A stretch of DNA of 64,000 nucleotides, taken from NCBI GenBank assembly GCA_017404505.1, contig JAFRCE010000008.1, forward strand, positions 1-64,000, written 5' to 3'. The DNA is from Solobacterium sp. Lineage in GTDB: Bacteria > Bacillota_I > Bacilli_A > Erysipelotrichales > Erysipelotrichaceae. The notes under the pieces were generated by a model. That model was given only the letters and a program-made list of their open reading frames with translations. It did not search any database and was not told the origin of the DNA. The position numbers and the translations under genes are program-made. Of this stretch, positions 55,870 through 64,000 are shown piece by piece; the stretch's first letter is position 1; each line of letters begins with the position of its first letter.

Positions 55870-56628
55870 ATGAACCGTTATGAAATGATATTCAAGAGAA
55901 AATCGTTCCATCTGTTCCGCAATCTTCCGGCCATGGATCTGGATCCGGAAACCCTTGAAGAAATCGTGCGGCAGTGGGACAGACTGCGGCCGCTGAATCC
56001 GCATATCCGCACCGGTATTCGCATCGTGCCGTCCGAAGAAAGCGCCTGCCGGCGCGGCAACACGCACACGATCCTCTTTTACAGCGAAAGAAAAGAAGAC
56101 TGGCTCCGCAATATCGGCTATCTGGGCATGCAGCTGGACCTGTATCTCTGTGAAAAGAACATCGGTACGTTATGGTACGGGATCGGAAAGGAAGAGAGCA
56201 CCTTTGATGGTATGACCTTTGTCATCATGATGGGGATCCGGGCCGTTCCGTCCTCGTCTTTCCGTAAAGACATGTTCAAAAGCAAACGCAAGCCGCTCGC
56301 GGAAATCTGGCAGGGCAGTGAAATCAGCGGTGTCAGTGAAATCGTCCGCTTCGCTCCGAGCGCCTGCAATACACAGCCCTGGCTGGTAAAACACGAGGAT
56401 AATACCCTGACCGTTTACCGTTACCGCAGGGAAGGAAAACGCGGCATCATGCCGAAGGACAGGGTCATTTACTACAACCGCATCGACATCGGCATTTTCC
56501 TCTGCATGCTGGAAATACTGCTGGCTCAGGCGGGCATTTCCTATACCCGGGAATGCTTTTGTGACACGGATGATGAAGGAGAATATGTCAGAACGGCGGT
56601 ATATGTTCTGAAAGTGTCCGAACGATAA
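55870..56628 (+). CDS. nitroreductase-fold protein (TM1586-like)
   Basis: The 252-residue protein looks like a tandem half-nitroreductase of the TM1586 type. It starts YEMIFKRKSFHLFRN, has GYLGMQLDLYLCEKNIGTLWYG (the flavin-reductase core helix), then FAPSACNTQPWLV matching the family's SPSAxNxQPW FMN-contact motif, and DIGIFLCMLEILL. It probably binds FMN. The ribosome site is weak. Confidence 0.8.
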   Translation: MNRYEMIFKRKSFHLFRNLPAMDLDPETLEEIVRQWDRLRPLNPHIRTGIRIVPSEESACRRGNTHTILFYSERKEDWLRNIGYLGMQLDLYLCEKNIGTLWYGIGKEESTFDGMTFVIMMGIRAVPSSSFRKDMFKSKRKPLAEIWQGSEISGVSEIVRFAPSACNTQPWLVKHEDNTLTVYRYRREGKRGIMPKDRVIYYNRIDIGIFLCMLEILLAQAGISYTRECFCDTDDEGEYVRTAVYVLKVSER

Positions 56629-56637
56629 AATATTTCG

Positions 56638-56666
56638 TTGACTGTGAAACAGTTTACATGTAATAT
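56638..56666 (+). promoter_or_regulatory. rplU operon promoter
   Basis: TTGACT (56638-56643), 17 bp, TAATAT (56661-56666). Confidence 0.8.
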
Positions 56667-56671
56667 ATATG

Positions 56672-56780
56672 CGTTATCAGCCCTCGTGATAGAGGTCTGT
56701 AACCGCTCAGGAAAGGGTTTAAGTACGTTTCGTACCCCTTGATGGCGCGTCTTAAGATAAAAGTCAGGAGGTGTTGTATT
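56672..56780 (+). ncRNA. L21 leader RNA
   Basis: About 110 nt of untranslated leader before rplU has the look of the Firmicute L21 leader: a first hairpin around CCTCGTGATAGAGG and an AGGAAAGGGTTTAAGTACGT segment with pairing CGTACCCCTT, ending in AGGAGGTG. It is thought to let L21 control its own operon. Confidence 0.75.
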
Positions 56781-57092
56781 TTGTACGCAATTATCGAAAC
56801 AGGCGGAAAGCAGCTGAAAGTTGAAGCTGGACAGTCAATCTTCGTTGAGAAGCTCAACGTAGAACCGGGTGATGAAGTAGTCTTTGACAAGGTCGTTCTT
56901 GTCAGCGATGCTTCCACAAAGATCGGCACACCGTATGTGGATGGTGCCAAAGTTACCTGCAAGGTTGAAAAGCAGGGCAAGGACAGAAAGATCCGTATCT
57001 TCAAGTATAAGGCAAAGAAGGGCAGCACACGCCGCAGACAGGGTCACCGTCAGCCTTATACAAAGCTGAGTGTTGAATCTATCGAGGCTTAA
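56781..57092 (+). CDS. rplU: 50S ribosomal protein L21, TTG start
   Basis: The 103-residue protein begins [18 protein letters not shown] and has the [19 protein letters not shown]-terminal motif. The only start that matches the family is TTG 56781, 7 nt after AGGAGGTG; longer in-frame starts would lie in the leader RNA. A TTG start may limit translation and fits leader control. Confidence 0.96.
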   Translation: MYAIIETGGKQLKVEAGQSIFVEKLNVEPGDEVVFDKVVLVSDASTKIGTPYVDGAKVTCKVEKQGKDRKIRIFKYKAKKGSTRRRQGHRQPYTKLSVESIEA

Positions 57093-57404
57093 ATGATACA
57101 CATCTTGGCTGACAGGCATGACGGCTTCTATACCGCACTGACGATCAAAGGCCACGCCGAATCGGCAGAGTACGGACAGGATCTTGTCTGTGCCGGTGTC
57201 AGCAGTATTGCATTCGGATTATGCAATGCATTATCCGATCTCGCCGGCCTGGAGACTATTCAGGTCGAAAACAATATGATATCGATCCGCTGTGAAGAGC
57301 CGGACGATCTGGTGCAGGTGATCCTGACAACCGGAATGATTCAGTTCAAGACAGTCGAGGTGTCATATTCCGACTATATTGATATTCAGATAACGGAGGT
57401 GTAA
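57093..57404 (+). CDS. prp: ribosomal-processing cysteine protease Prp
   Basis: The 103-residue protein has the catalytic His in [20 protein letters not shown] and the Cys in the same segment (VCAG). Prp cleaves the N-terminal extension of L27 and sits between rplU and rpmA, as in other Firmicutes. It begins directly after the rplU stop. Confidence 0.94.
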   Translation: MIHILADRHDGFYTALTIKGHAESAEYGQDLVCAGVSSIAFGLCNALSDLAGLETIQVENNMISIRCEEPDDLVQVILTTGMIQFKTVEVSYSDYIDIQITEV

Positions 57405-57409
57405 ATATC

Positions 57410-57697
57410 ATGAGATTCGTATTAGATATTCAGTTCTTCGCCAGTAAGAAGGGTGTTTCTTCCACAAAGAACGGCCGTGATTCCGCAGGTAGGAGACTTG
57501 GCGCTAAAAAAGCCGATGGTGAATATACCAATGCCGGTTCGATCATCTACCGTCAGCGCGGTACCAGAATTTTCCCTGGTAAGAACGTCAAGCGCGGCGG
57601 CGACGACACACTGTTCGCAACAGCAGCAGGTATCGTAAAATACGAGCGTCTCGGCAAGGACAAGAAACAGGTTTCTGTATATCCTGTCGAAGCTTAA
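57410..57697 (+). CDS. rpmA: 50S ribosomal protein L27 with cleavable N-terminal extension
   Basis: In the 95-residue precursor, the first 10 residues [10 protein letters not shown] precede [15 protein letters not shown], the usual mature N-terminus. The FF-A sequence is the Prp cleavage motif. Cleavage is needed because the mature N-terminus reaches the peptidyl transferase centre. Confidence 0.97.
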   Translation: MRFVLDIQFFASKKGVSSTKNGRDSAGRRLGAKKADGEYTNAGSIIYRQRGTRIFPGKNVKRGGDDTLFATAAGIVKYERLGKDKKQVSVYPVEA

Positions 57698-57716
57698 TTC
57701 GCTGAAGAAGTAAAAA

Positions 57717-57745
57717 CTCCTGAAATCATTTCAGGAGCTTTTTTT
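57717..57745 (+). terminator. terminator after rpmA
   Basis: CTCCTGAAA pairs with TTTCAGGAG around TCA, followed by C and seven T residues. obgE begins 17 nt later, so it may depend on read-through or its own promoter. Confidence 0.9.
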
Positions 57746-57762
57746 GCAAAAGGAGGTGCAGT

Positions 57763-59037
57763 ATGATCGATTTTGTAAAACTGCATGTGAAGGCAGGTGA
57801 TGGCGGCAAAGGCGCGGTTGCCTGGCGGCATGAGAAATATTATCCAAACGGAGGACCGTTCGGCGGTGATGGCGGCGATGGCGGTGACATCTGGTTTCAG
57901 GTGGATACCAACGAAACGACGCTGACCAAGCTTCGTTTTACCAAGACCATCAAAGCCGGCAACGGCATGCCCGGTCTGACGAAGAAAATGCATGGCAAAT
58001 CCGGTGACGACGTCTATGTCAAGGTTCCGCTCGGCACCATGATCCGTAATGCCGCAAACAACGATCTTCTGGCCGACCTGACCAAGCCGGGACAGAAGGT
58101 GCTGATTGCCCATGGCGGCCGAGGCGGTCTTGGCAATATGCATTTCGCGACGGCCCGCAATGACGCGCCGGAGTATGCCCAGCCGGGTGAACCGGGTGAA
58201 AGCCTTGATCTGCATCTGGAACTGCGGCTGCTGGCCGATGCCGGGCTGATCGGTTTTCCGTCGGTCGGCAAATCGACGTTCCTGTCCATTGTCACCAAGG
58301 CAAGACCGGAGATCGCGGATTATCCGTTTACGACGATCGAACCGAATATCGGTGTCGTGTCACTGCCGGACGGCCGTGGTTTTGTTCTGGCGGACATGCC
58401 GGGCCTGATCGAAGGAGCCGGTGAAGGCAAAGGCCTCGGACATGAATTCCTGCGGCATATCAAACGCTGCCGGGTGCTGATCCACGTCATTGACATGAGC
58501 GGCACGGAACGCAATCCGATCGATGACTACCGGATCATCAACCAGGAGCTGAAGACCTATGATCTTTCACTGGAAAACCGTCCGCAGATCGTCGTCGCCA
58601 ACAAGATGGATGACGAATATGCCGAAATGTATCTGGAAGAATTCCGAAAGGCATATCCGGATCTGAAGATCTATGAGATCAGTGCACTTGAGCATAAAGG
58701 AATCGATGAGGTTCTTTACGCGGCGATGGCGGAAATTGAAAAAGCCAGAACAGCGGAAGAGGAAAACGCGGAACCGGCAGAGGAGACCGTCGTTTACCGT
58801 TATGAACCGAAACGGCCGCTCTTCACAATCGAAGCCCAGGGCCCACACCGCTGGAAAGTCGTCAGTGACAGAGTGGACAGACTGGCCGAACAGACCAATC
58901 TGGATGATGACGATTCCGCATATCAGTTCGCGGTTGCTCTGCAGAGAATGGGCATTGACAACGCGCTGCGTGAAAAAGGTGCCGTCGACGGTGACCAGGT
59001 CATCATCGGTTCGTATATAATGGACTTTAAGGAATAA
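57763..59037 (+). CDS. obgE: GTPase ObgE/CgtA
   Basis: The 424-residue protein has a Gly-rich Obg fold (residues 1-about 158, GGPFGGDGGDGGDIWFQ), G domain with G1 GFPSVGKST, G3 DMPGLIEGA and G4 NKMD, and the C-terminal OCT domain (about 340-424). It acts in ribosome assembly and stress control. AAGGAGGTG precedes the ATG. Confidence 0.96.
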   Translation: MIDFVKLHVKAGDGGKGAVAWRHEKYYPNGGPFGGDGGDGGDIWFQVDTNETTLTKLRFTKTIKAGNGMPGLTKKMHGKSGDDVYVKVPLGTMIRNAANNDLLADLTKPGQKVLIAHGGRGGLGNMHFATARNDAPEYAQPGEPGESLDLHLELRLLADAGLIGFPSVGKSTFLSIVTKARPEIADYPFTTIEPNIGVVSLPDGRGFVLADMPGLIEGAGEGKGLGHEFLRHIKRCRVLIHVIDMSGTERNPIDDYRIINQELKTYDLSLENRPQIVVANKMDDEYAEMYLEEFRKAYPDLKIYEISALEHKGIDEVLYAAMAEIEKARTAEEENAEPAEETVVYRYEPKRPLFTIEAQGPHRWKVVSDRVDRLAEQTNLDDDDSAYQFAVALQRMGIDNALREKGAVDGDQVIIGSYIMDFKE

Positions 59038-59052
59038 GGGAGACAGCATTGT

Positions 59053-59631
59053 ATGATTGCTTTTATCAAAGGGACAGTTTCCTCCTATGGGGCTGACTGG
59101 ATCGTGGTCGACAACCACGGTATCGGTTATCTGATGGCATACCCGCATACCGACCGGGTGCGTCTGCAGCAGGAAATCAGCGTGCATACATATATGCATA
59201 TCAGTGAAAACGACGTCAGCCTGTATGGTTTTGAATCCATGGAAGAGAAAGATCTGTTCATGCGATTGATTTCCGTAAAGGGACTTGGCCCTAAGACAGC
59301 TATAAATATGTTGACGAAGGCAGGTTATGAAGCAATCATCGGAGCGGTTGAAACCGGCAATGTCGCGGCCCTGAAAAAGATGCCGGGCATCGGTGCCAAA
59401 TCCGCCAGTCAGATCGTGCTTGATCTGAAGGGCAAGCTGGTGGCGGCACCATCAGCCCCCGGCAAACCGGCTGAGAACTATCCGCCGGAGATCCGTGACG
59501 CGATGGAGGGTCTGAAGAATCTTGGCTACAAGCAGAACGAAGCGTCTGCCGCGGCCAAGGTAATGATGGAATCACCGGGACTCAGCACGGCTGAGTATCT
59601 TCGTATCGGTCTGCGTTTTTTGAGCAAGTAA
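59053..59631 (+). CDS. ruvA: Holliday junction DNA helicase subunit RuvA
   Basis: The 192-residue protein has an N-terminal OB fold (MIAFIKGTVSSYGADWIVVD), a helix-hairpin-helix region VKGLGPKTAINML and KKMPGIGAKSASQIV, and a C-terminal domain that binds RuvB. It lies directly before ruvB. Confidence 0.96.
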   Translation: MIAFIKGTVSSYGADWIVVDNHGIGYLMAYPHTDRVRLQQEISVHTYMHISENDVSLYGFESMEEKDLFMRLISVKGLGPKTAINMLTKAGYEAIIGAVETGNVAALKKMPGIGAKSASQIVLDLKGKLVAAPSAPGKPAENYPPEIRDAMEGLKNLGYKQNEASAAAKVMMESPGLSTAEYLRIGLRFLSK

Positions 59632-59640
59632 GGAGGCTGT

Positions 59641-60666
59641 ATGCCAATGGAGTATAACGATCGCATTTTATCCGGATATGCCGAAAATGATGAGGCCGTT
59701 CTTGAAGCGACGATCCGTCCGCAGTCACTGGCTGAATATGTCGGTCAGAACACCCTGAAGGAGAATCTGCGCATTTATATTCAGGCGGCTCTGCAGCGCA
59801 ATGAACCGCTGGATCATGTTCTGCTGTACGGCCCGCCGGGACTTGGCAAAACGACACTGGCGTTCATCCTCGCCAACGAAATGCATTCCAAGGTCAGAGT
59901 GGCCAGCGGACCGAGCATTTCCAAGGCCGGTGATCTGGCTGCGATTCTCTCGGTTCTTGAACCGGGCGATGTTCTGTTCATCGACGAGATCCACCGTCTT
60001 CCCAAGGTCGTGGAAGAAGTGCTGTATCCGGCGATGGAAGACTTTGAACTGGACATCATGGTCGGCGGTGAAAACGGGGCCGGCGGAAGAAGTGTCAGAC
60101 TCGATCTGCCGCCGTTCACACTGGTCGGCGCGACGACGAGGGCAGGTGATCTGTCCGCACCGCTGCGTGACCGTTTCGGCATCATCTCCAAACTGGATTA
60201 TTATGATCAGGAACAGTTGTCTTCCATCATCCGCCGCACATCCAGAGTTCTGAACGTGCCGATCGAGGATGACGCGGTCATCGAAATCGCCAAACGAAGC
60301 CGCGGCACGCCGCGTATCGCCAACCGGCTGCTCCGGCGCATCCGCGATTTTGCCCAGGTGCTTAATGACGGTGTCATTTCCGTTCAGATCGCGGACGAAT
60401 CGCTTGACCGTCTGCATGTCGACAGCCTCGGCCTCGATGAAGTGGACCTGCGTTATCTGCGCGGTATCATCGAAAGGTTCCATGGCGGTCCGGTCGGACT
60501 GGAGGCACTTGCCAATTCGATCAGTGAGGAAACGACGACTCTGGAAGACGTCTATGAGCCGTACCTGATTCAGATCGGCTTTATCAACCGGACGAGCAGG
60601 GGACGTGTCGCGACCGAAAAAGCGTATGACCATCTGAAGATCGCCCACAATCATTCCCTGTTCTGA
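59641..60666 (+). CDS. ruvB: Holliday junction DNA helicase subunit RuvB
   Basis: The 341-residue AAA+ ATPase has [11 protein letters not shown], Walker [11 protein letters not shown], Walker [10 protein letters not shown], sensor 1 GATTRAG and arginine finger region RDRFG, with a C-terminal winged helix ending [12 protein letters not shown]. With RuvA it drives branch migration. AAGGAGG precedes the ATG. Confidence 0.97.
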   Translation: MPMEYNDRILSGYAENDEAVLEATIRPQSLAEYVGQNTLKENLRIYIQAALQRNEPLDHVLLYGPPGLGKTTLAFILANEMHSKVRVASGPSISKAGDLAAILSVLEPGDVLFIDEIHRLPKVVEEVLYPAMEDFELDIMVGGENGAGGRSVRLDLPPFTLVGATTRAGDLSAPLRDRFGIISKLDYYDQEQLSSIIRRTSRVLNVPIEDDAVIEIAKRSRGTPRIANRLLRRIRDFAQVLNDGVISVQIADESLDRLHVDSLGLDEVDLRYLRGIIERFHGGPVGLEALANSISEETTTLEDVYEPYLIQIGFINRTSRGRVATEKAYDHLKIAHNHSLF

Positions 60667-60686
60667 TTAAACTGCCAGGAACATTC

Positions 60687-60736
60687 AGGCTGCTTCGGCA
60701 AACCGTGCCGCGGCAGCCTTTTGTTTTCTTTTTCTC
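60687..60736 (+). terminator. terminator of the obgE-ruvAB region
   Basis: AGGCTGC pairs with GCAGCCT, with an inner CGGCA/TGCCG stem, followed by TTTTGTTTTC and TTTTTC. Confidence 0.8.
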
Positions 60737-60746
60737 ATTGTTGCCA

Positions 60747-60752
60747 TATAAT
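60747..60752 (+). promoter_or_regulatory. -10 element immediately upstream of the small membrane protein
   Basis: A perfect TATAAT lies only 7 nt before ATG 60760, so transcription should start at or next to the A of the ATG. No good -35 is seen. Confidence 0.5.
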
Positions 60753-60759
60753 AACAGTC

Positions 60760-61017
60760 ATGAACGGAAAAGAAGAAGACAGACTGATTGCCCAGCGGAA
60801 ACGCCGTTATCTGATCGGTGTCATCACCGTGTTCATGATGGTTTACGCCGCCATGTATCTGCTGATGAGCCTTTTGAATTTCATCGGCGAGATCAACCCG
60901 TATATCCGCCTTGCGCTGCTGATCCTTTTCTTTCCGGCCAGTTATTTTGCCACGAAAAAGATCTGTGCGATGCCGTTTTTCAATGACCTCGTGATCGCGA
61001 AAAAACGGTCAAATTAG
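60760..61017 (+). CDS. small two-helix membrane protein, possibly leaderless
   Basis: The 85-residue protein has a charged start (MNGKEEDRLIAQRKRR), two membrane helices (about 18-38 and 45-62) and a basic tail AKKRSN. No family was recognised. There is no ribosome site before the ATG, and the -10 placement points to a leaderless mRNA. Confidence 0.65.
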   Translation: MNGKEEDRLIAQRKRRYLIGVITVFMMVYAAMYLLMSLLNFIGEINPYIRLALLILFFPASYFATKKICAMPFFNDLVIAKKRSN

Positions 61018-61042
61018 ACAAATCAGCAGAATATGCTATAAT
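61015..61042 (+). promoter_or_regulatory. promoter of the SH3/3D-domain gene
   Basis: TAGACA (61015-61020), 16 bp, TATAAT (61037-61042) preceded by TGC, an extended -10. It overlaps the stop codon of the small membrane protein. Confidence 0.75.
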
Positions 61043-61088
61043 TTTATGGCGATGATTTATTTTAATCATCCTTTTTGGAGACTTTTTT

Positions 61089-62090
61089 ATGAAACTGAAC
61101 AGCAGAAAAAGAAGTCATACGAAAAAGCACAGCGGGATCAGCAAGATTCTGATGCTTGCCTGCGCCGCACTTGTTTATTCTGCGATTCTCAGCAATCTCA
61201 TCGACCGCAGCGCGACGGAACTTGTCGTCAACGCTTACCATGACGTCGGTGCGGAAGAGCTGAGTCTTGTGGACATACAGGATGAACCTGTCGAAAAGAA
61301 GATCCTTCTGGATCAGAAATATCCGCAGTTGTATCTCAACACCGAGACCGATCTTCTCGCCTCGGACGAGATGCTGGCTGTCAGTGAAGGATCCGTAAAC
61401 AAGCGGACACCGGTCTACGTACTGGAAAACGGCACGAACCTCAGCAAAGTCATGCTGAAGGACGGAAGCGTCGGTTACGTGCGCAAAGCCGCGCTGAGCG
61501 GCAGCCTCAATGTGATTTTCGATGACTGCAGTGAAACGAAGTATATATCCGAAGATACCGTGCTGAAGAGTGATCCGGCTTCTGACGCGGCGGACGCTGT
61601 CGGCGTCACGCTGAACGACGAAGTGACACTGACCGGCACCAACGATGAAACATACTGGCGTGTCAGCTATGACGACATGACACTGTATGTCGACAAAGAT
61701 TATCTGATGGATGAAAAAATTGAAATCAAGGAACCGGAACCGGAGCCGCAGACGGTCAGCTATGAACCGATCGCTAATCCGGAATGGGACGGCAGTGTTC
61801 TGACCAGAAGCGCCGGTGTTGTCTACGGACCGTCCGGCAAGGAGACATATTACAACCTGAATATGTCCGGCGTCATTTCCATCCTGCAGGGTATGGGAAT
61901 CAACGAAGAGTACTGGATCAGAGGCGACGGTGTCAAGATGTACGGCAATTATATTCTTGCCGCGTGCGCGTTTGACATCAGACCGCGCGGTTCGCTCGTC
62001 GAGACCAGCCTTGGTACGGCGATCTGCGCCGATACCGGCGGATTCGCGGCCGGCAACCCGACACAGGTTGATATTGCTGTCGACTGGTAA
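61089..62090 (+). CDS. membrane-anchored exported protein with SH3-like and 3D (double-psi barrel) domains
   Basis: The 333-residue protein has a basic N-terminus and one membrane anchor (about 19-39). Two SH3-like stretches follow (about 80-140, KDGSVGYVRKAAL; about 150-210, YWRVSYDDMTLYVDKDYL) and a Pro/Glu linker. The C-terminal domain (about 255-333) has LGTAICADTGGFAAGNPTQVDIAVDW, like 3D-domain proteins of the cell-wall lytic transglycosylase type. A role in wall remodelling is inferred. The upstream GGAG fits ATG 61089. Confidence 0.75.
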   Translation: MKLNSRKRSHTKKHSGISKILMLACAALVYSAILSNLIDRSATELVVNAYHDVGAEELSLVDIQDEPVEKKILLDQKYPQLYLNTETDLLASDEMLAVSEGSVNKRTPVYVLENGTNLSKVMLKDGSVGYVRKAALSGSLNVIFDDCSETKYISEDTVLKSDPASDAADAVGVTLNDEVTLTGTNDETYWRVSYDDMTLYVDKDYLMDEKIEIKEPEPEPQTVSYEPIANPEWDGSVLTRSAGVVYGPSGKETYYNLNMSGVISILQGMGINEEYWIRGDGVKMYGNYILAACAFDIRPRGSLVETSLGTAICADTGGFAAGNPTQVDIAVDW

Positions 62091-62096
62091 TATAGT
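62068..62096 (+). promoter_or_regulatory. valS promoter overlapping the end of the previous gene
   Basis: TTGATA (62068-62073), 17 bp, TATAGT (62091-62096). The -35 lies in the last codons of the preceding CDS, whose stop is at 62088-62090. Confidence 0.7.
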
Positions 62097-62102
62097 TATC
62101 TG

Positions 62103-62317
62103 GAAAAGCTGTGAACAGGAGCAGTAATTCATGTTTTCTGTCAGAGAGAGTCTGCGGCTGGTGAAAGCAGATACAGAAAGTGAATGAAGTCGCCTGCGAG
62201 CTGCCGTGCTGAAACAGAGTAGGCATGGCCGGTAGATGCCCGTTACGCATATTGAGAAGCAAGCAAAGGTGGTACCACGTTCAAGACGTCCTGTGCAGGG
62301 GCGTCTTTTCTTTTTAT
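62103..62317 (+). ncRNA. T-box riboswitch, valine type
   Basis: The leader has the T-box layout: a stem I region with AGAGAGTCTGCGGCTGG, GTGAATGAAGTCGCC with GTC as the likely Val specifier codon, and the T-box core AAGGTGGTACCACG at about 62266-62279. Its UGGU pairs with the ACCA end of tRNA-Val. A terminator GACGTCCTG/CAGGGGCGTC with a T-rich tail (62285-62315) follows. Uncharged tRNA-Val should favour read-through into valS. Confidence 0.92.
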
Positions 62318-62331
62318 GGGAGGATAGAAAA

Positions 62332-64000
62332 ATGGAGAAGAATCTCGCACCGAAGTATGATCATTCCGCTGTTGAGGAAGGCCGCTACAATGAGTGGGTG
62401 GAAGCCGGATATTTTACCGCCGGCGACAAATCGAAAGATCCCTTTACGATCGTCATTCCGCCGCCCAATGTAACCGGCATTCTGCATATCGGCCACGCCT
62501 GGGACAATACTCTGCAGGATATTATTTCCCGCTACAAGCGTCTGCAGGGCTATGACATGCTGTATCTGCCGGGCATGGACCATGCCGGCATTGCCACCCA
62601 GGCCAAGGTTGACGCGCGTCTGAAGAGCGAAGGCATTTCCCGCTACGATATCGGCCGTGAAAAGTTCCTGGAAAGAGCCTGGGAATGGAAAGAGGAATAC
62701 GCCGCGACGATCCGCAAGCAGTGGGCGAAGCTCGGCAATTCCCTGGATTACAGCCGGGAACGTTTCACAATGGACGAAGGTCTCAACCGGGCCGTCCGCA
62801 AGGTATTCGTCGACCTCTATGAGGAAGGTCTGATCTATCGCGGCTGGCGGATCATCAACTGGGATCCGGAAGCCCGCACGGCGCTGTCCAATATCGAAGT
62901 GTATTACCAGGACGATCCAGGCAAAATGTATTATTTCAATTACCGGGTCGTTGAAACAGGTGACACTTTCACCGTCGCAACGACAAGACCGGAAACCATG
63001 TTCGGCGATGTCTGCGTCGTCGTCAATCCGGAGGATAAGCGTTTTGCCCATCTGATCGGCAAACACGCCGTCAATCCGGCCAATAACGAAGAACTGGTCA
63101 TCATCGGTGACGACTATGTCGACGTCGAATTCGGAACCGGCGCCATGAAGTGCACACCGGCTCACGACCCCAACGACTTCCAGATTGCCGAACGGCATGG
63201 TCTGGAAAAGCCGATCTGCATGAATCCGGACGGAACGATGAACGATCTGGCCGGCCGCTATGCGGGCATGGACCGTTACGAATGCCGTGACCTGCTGGTT
63301 GAACAGATCAAGGCAGAAGGCAATCTCGTCAAGATCGAGGAGATCACCCATAACGTCGCGCACAGTGAAAGAACGCACTGCGTCATCGAGCCGTATCTTT
63401 CCCAGCAGTGGTTTGTCAAAATGAAGCCGCTGGCCGACGACGTGCTTGCCAATCAGAATGATCCGGAACAGAAGATCACATTCTATCCGGAACGCTTTGA
63501 AAAAGTCTTCACCCAGTGGCTGGAGAATATCGAAGACTGGTGCATCTCCCGCCAGCTCTGGTGGGGACACAGGATCCCAGCCTGGTACCACAAGGAAACC
63601 GGCGAGACCTATGTCGGCATGGAAGCACCGGCAGATCTGGAAAACTGGATTCAGGATGAAGACGTTCTCGATACCTGGTTCTCCAGTGCTTTATGGCCGT
63701 TTTCGACACTTGGCTGGCCGGAAAAAACGGACGACATGGCCCGTTACTATCCGACCGACACGATGGTCACCGGCTATGACATCATCTTCTTCTGGGTAGC
63801 CCGTATGGCTTTCCAAGCCCGTCATTTCACGCACAACCGTCCGTTTAAGGATGTTCTGATCCACGGTCTGATCCGTGACGCCCAGGGCCGCAAGATGTCC
63901 AAATCGCTGGGCAACGGTGTAGATCCGATGGATGTCATTGACGAGTACGGTGTCGACGCGCTGCGCTTCTTCCTGACGACCAACAGCACACCGGGTCAGG
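62332..64000 (+). CDS. valS: valine--tRNA ligase, 3'-truncated by the window
   Basis: 556 complete codons are visible and open to the window end. Class Ia synthetase motifs are [16 protein letters not shown] (HIGH) near residue 45 and KMSKSLGN near residue 520; the editing domain with [10 protein letters not shown] lies between. GGAGG precedes ATG 62332. Regulated by the T-box in its leader. Confidence 0.97.
   Translation, partial: MEKNLAPKYDHSAVEEGRYNEWVEAGYFTAGDKSKDPFTIVIPPPNVTGILHIGHAWDNTLQDIISRYKRLQGYDMLYLPGMDHAGIATQAKVDARLKSEGISRYDIGREKFLERAWEWKEEYAATIRKQWAKLGNSLDYSRERFTMDEGLNRAVRKVFVDLYEEGLIYRGWRIINWDPEARTALSNIEVYYQDDPGKMYYFNYRVVETGDTFTVATTRPETMFGDVCVVVNPEDKRFAHLIGKHAVNPANNEELVIIGDDYVDVEFGTGAMKCTPAHDPNDFQIAERHGLEKPICMNPDGTMNDLAGRYAGMDRYECRDLLVEQIKAEGNLVKIEEITHNVAHSERTHCVIEPYLSQQWFVKMKPLADDVLANQNDPEQKITFYPERFEKVFTQWLENIEDWCISRQLWWGHRIPAWYHKETGETYVGMEAPADLENWIQDEDVLDTWFSSALWPFSTLGWPEKTDDMARYYPTDTMVTGYDIIFFWVARMAFQARHFTHNRPFKDVLIHGLIRDAQGRKMSKSLGNGVDPMDVIDEYGVDALRFFLTTNSTPGQ

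Noticed and set aside
62314..63591. Long 425-codon open frame on the minus strand
   Set aside because: It lies wholly opposite valS, whose HIGH and other synthetase motifs are clear; the minus-strand product has no recognisable domain.

Overview
The window looks like a contiguous chromosomal segment of a low-to-mid GC Gram-positive bacterium. The best fit, by inference, is a member of the Erysipelotrichia or a nearby Bacilli-like Firmicute. Support comes from lipoprotein lipoboxes, strong AGGAGG-type ribosome binding sites, an EzrA septation regulator next to a ThiI-partner cysteine desulfurase and thiI, an L27 protein with a cleavable FF-motif extension plus its protease Prp, an L21 leader, an rpsD leader and a T-box before valS. 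I see no transposon, prophage, CRISPR array, rRNA or tRNA gene. Promoters with a TGnTATAAT-type extended -10 recur throughout.

Layout. 1-8.2 kb: a rhodanese/thioredoxin lipoprotein, a Gls24-like protein with fatty acid kinase FakA, a family 1 glycosidase with a MupG-type 6-phosphomuramidase, a small PH-domain protein and an Ntn-type asparaginase. 8.3-15.5 kb: a tightly packed signalling cassette of unusual composition. It holds a dicarboxylate-type symporter with an N-terminal ATPase-like domain, an EIIB-ROK-like fusion, a STAS protein, a membrane PP2C phosphatase fused to an RsbW-like kinase domain, an HD hydrolase broken by one base, and a STAS-kinase fusion. This is my best candidate for an undescribed system. 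15.7-20.8 kb: a Q/N-rich low-complexity protein, then a MarR-controlled heterodimeric ABC exporter. 20.8-24.3 kb: a Zur-znuACB zinc uptake operon with an extra lipoprotein. 24.3-28.7 kb: a short-chain dehydrogenase, a cysteine hydrolase, an NMT1-type ABC importer and a flavodoxin-like reductase.

28.8-38.9 kb holds two groups of small-molecule enzymes: methyltransferases, hydrolases, a PanE-like reductase and an SRPBCC protein. Both groups are preceded by the same TTAGTnnnnACTAA operator, so they are probably co-regulated. Between them lie a heavy-metal P-type ATPase, pepT and tdk. 39-49.5 kb: a DUF1846 protein, an EVE-like protein with oligoendopeptidase F, an EEP-family hydrolase, lrgAB, and a Nudix / GNAT-like-cysteine-peptidase / mini-ParB / pseudouridine synthase operon converging on rqcH. 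49.6-64 kb is mostly housekeeping: gmk, rpsD, ezrA, cysteine desulfurase, thiI, rplU-prp-rpmA, obgE, ruvAB and T-box-controlled valS, which runs off the end.

Two genes (13788-14373 and 50219-50516) are each broken by one extra base in a five-base homopolymer. Each is either a sequencing error or a true inactivating or phase-variable insertion. Product names rest on recognised motifs and context; no database search was possible.
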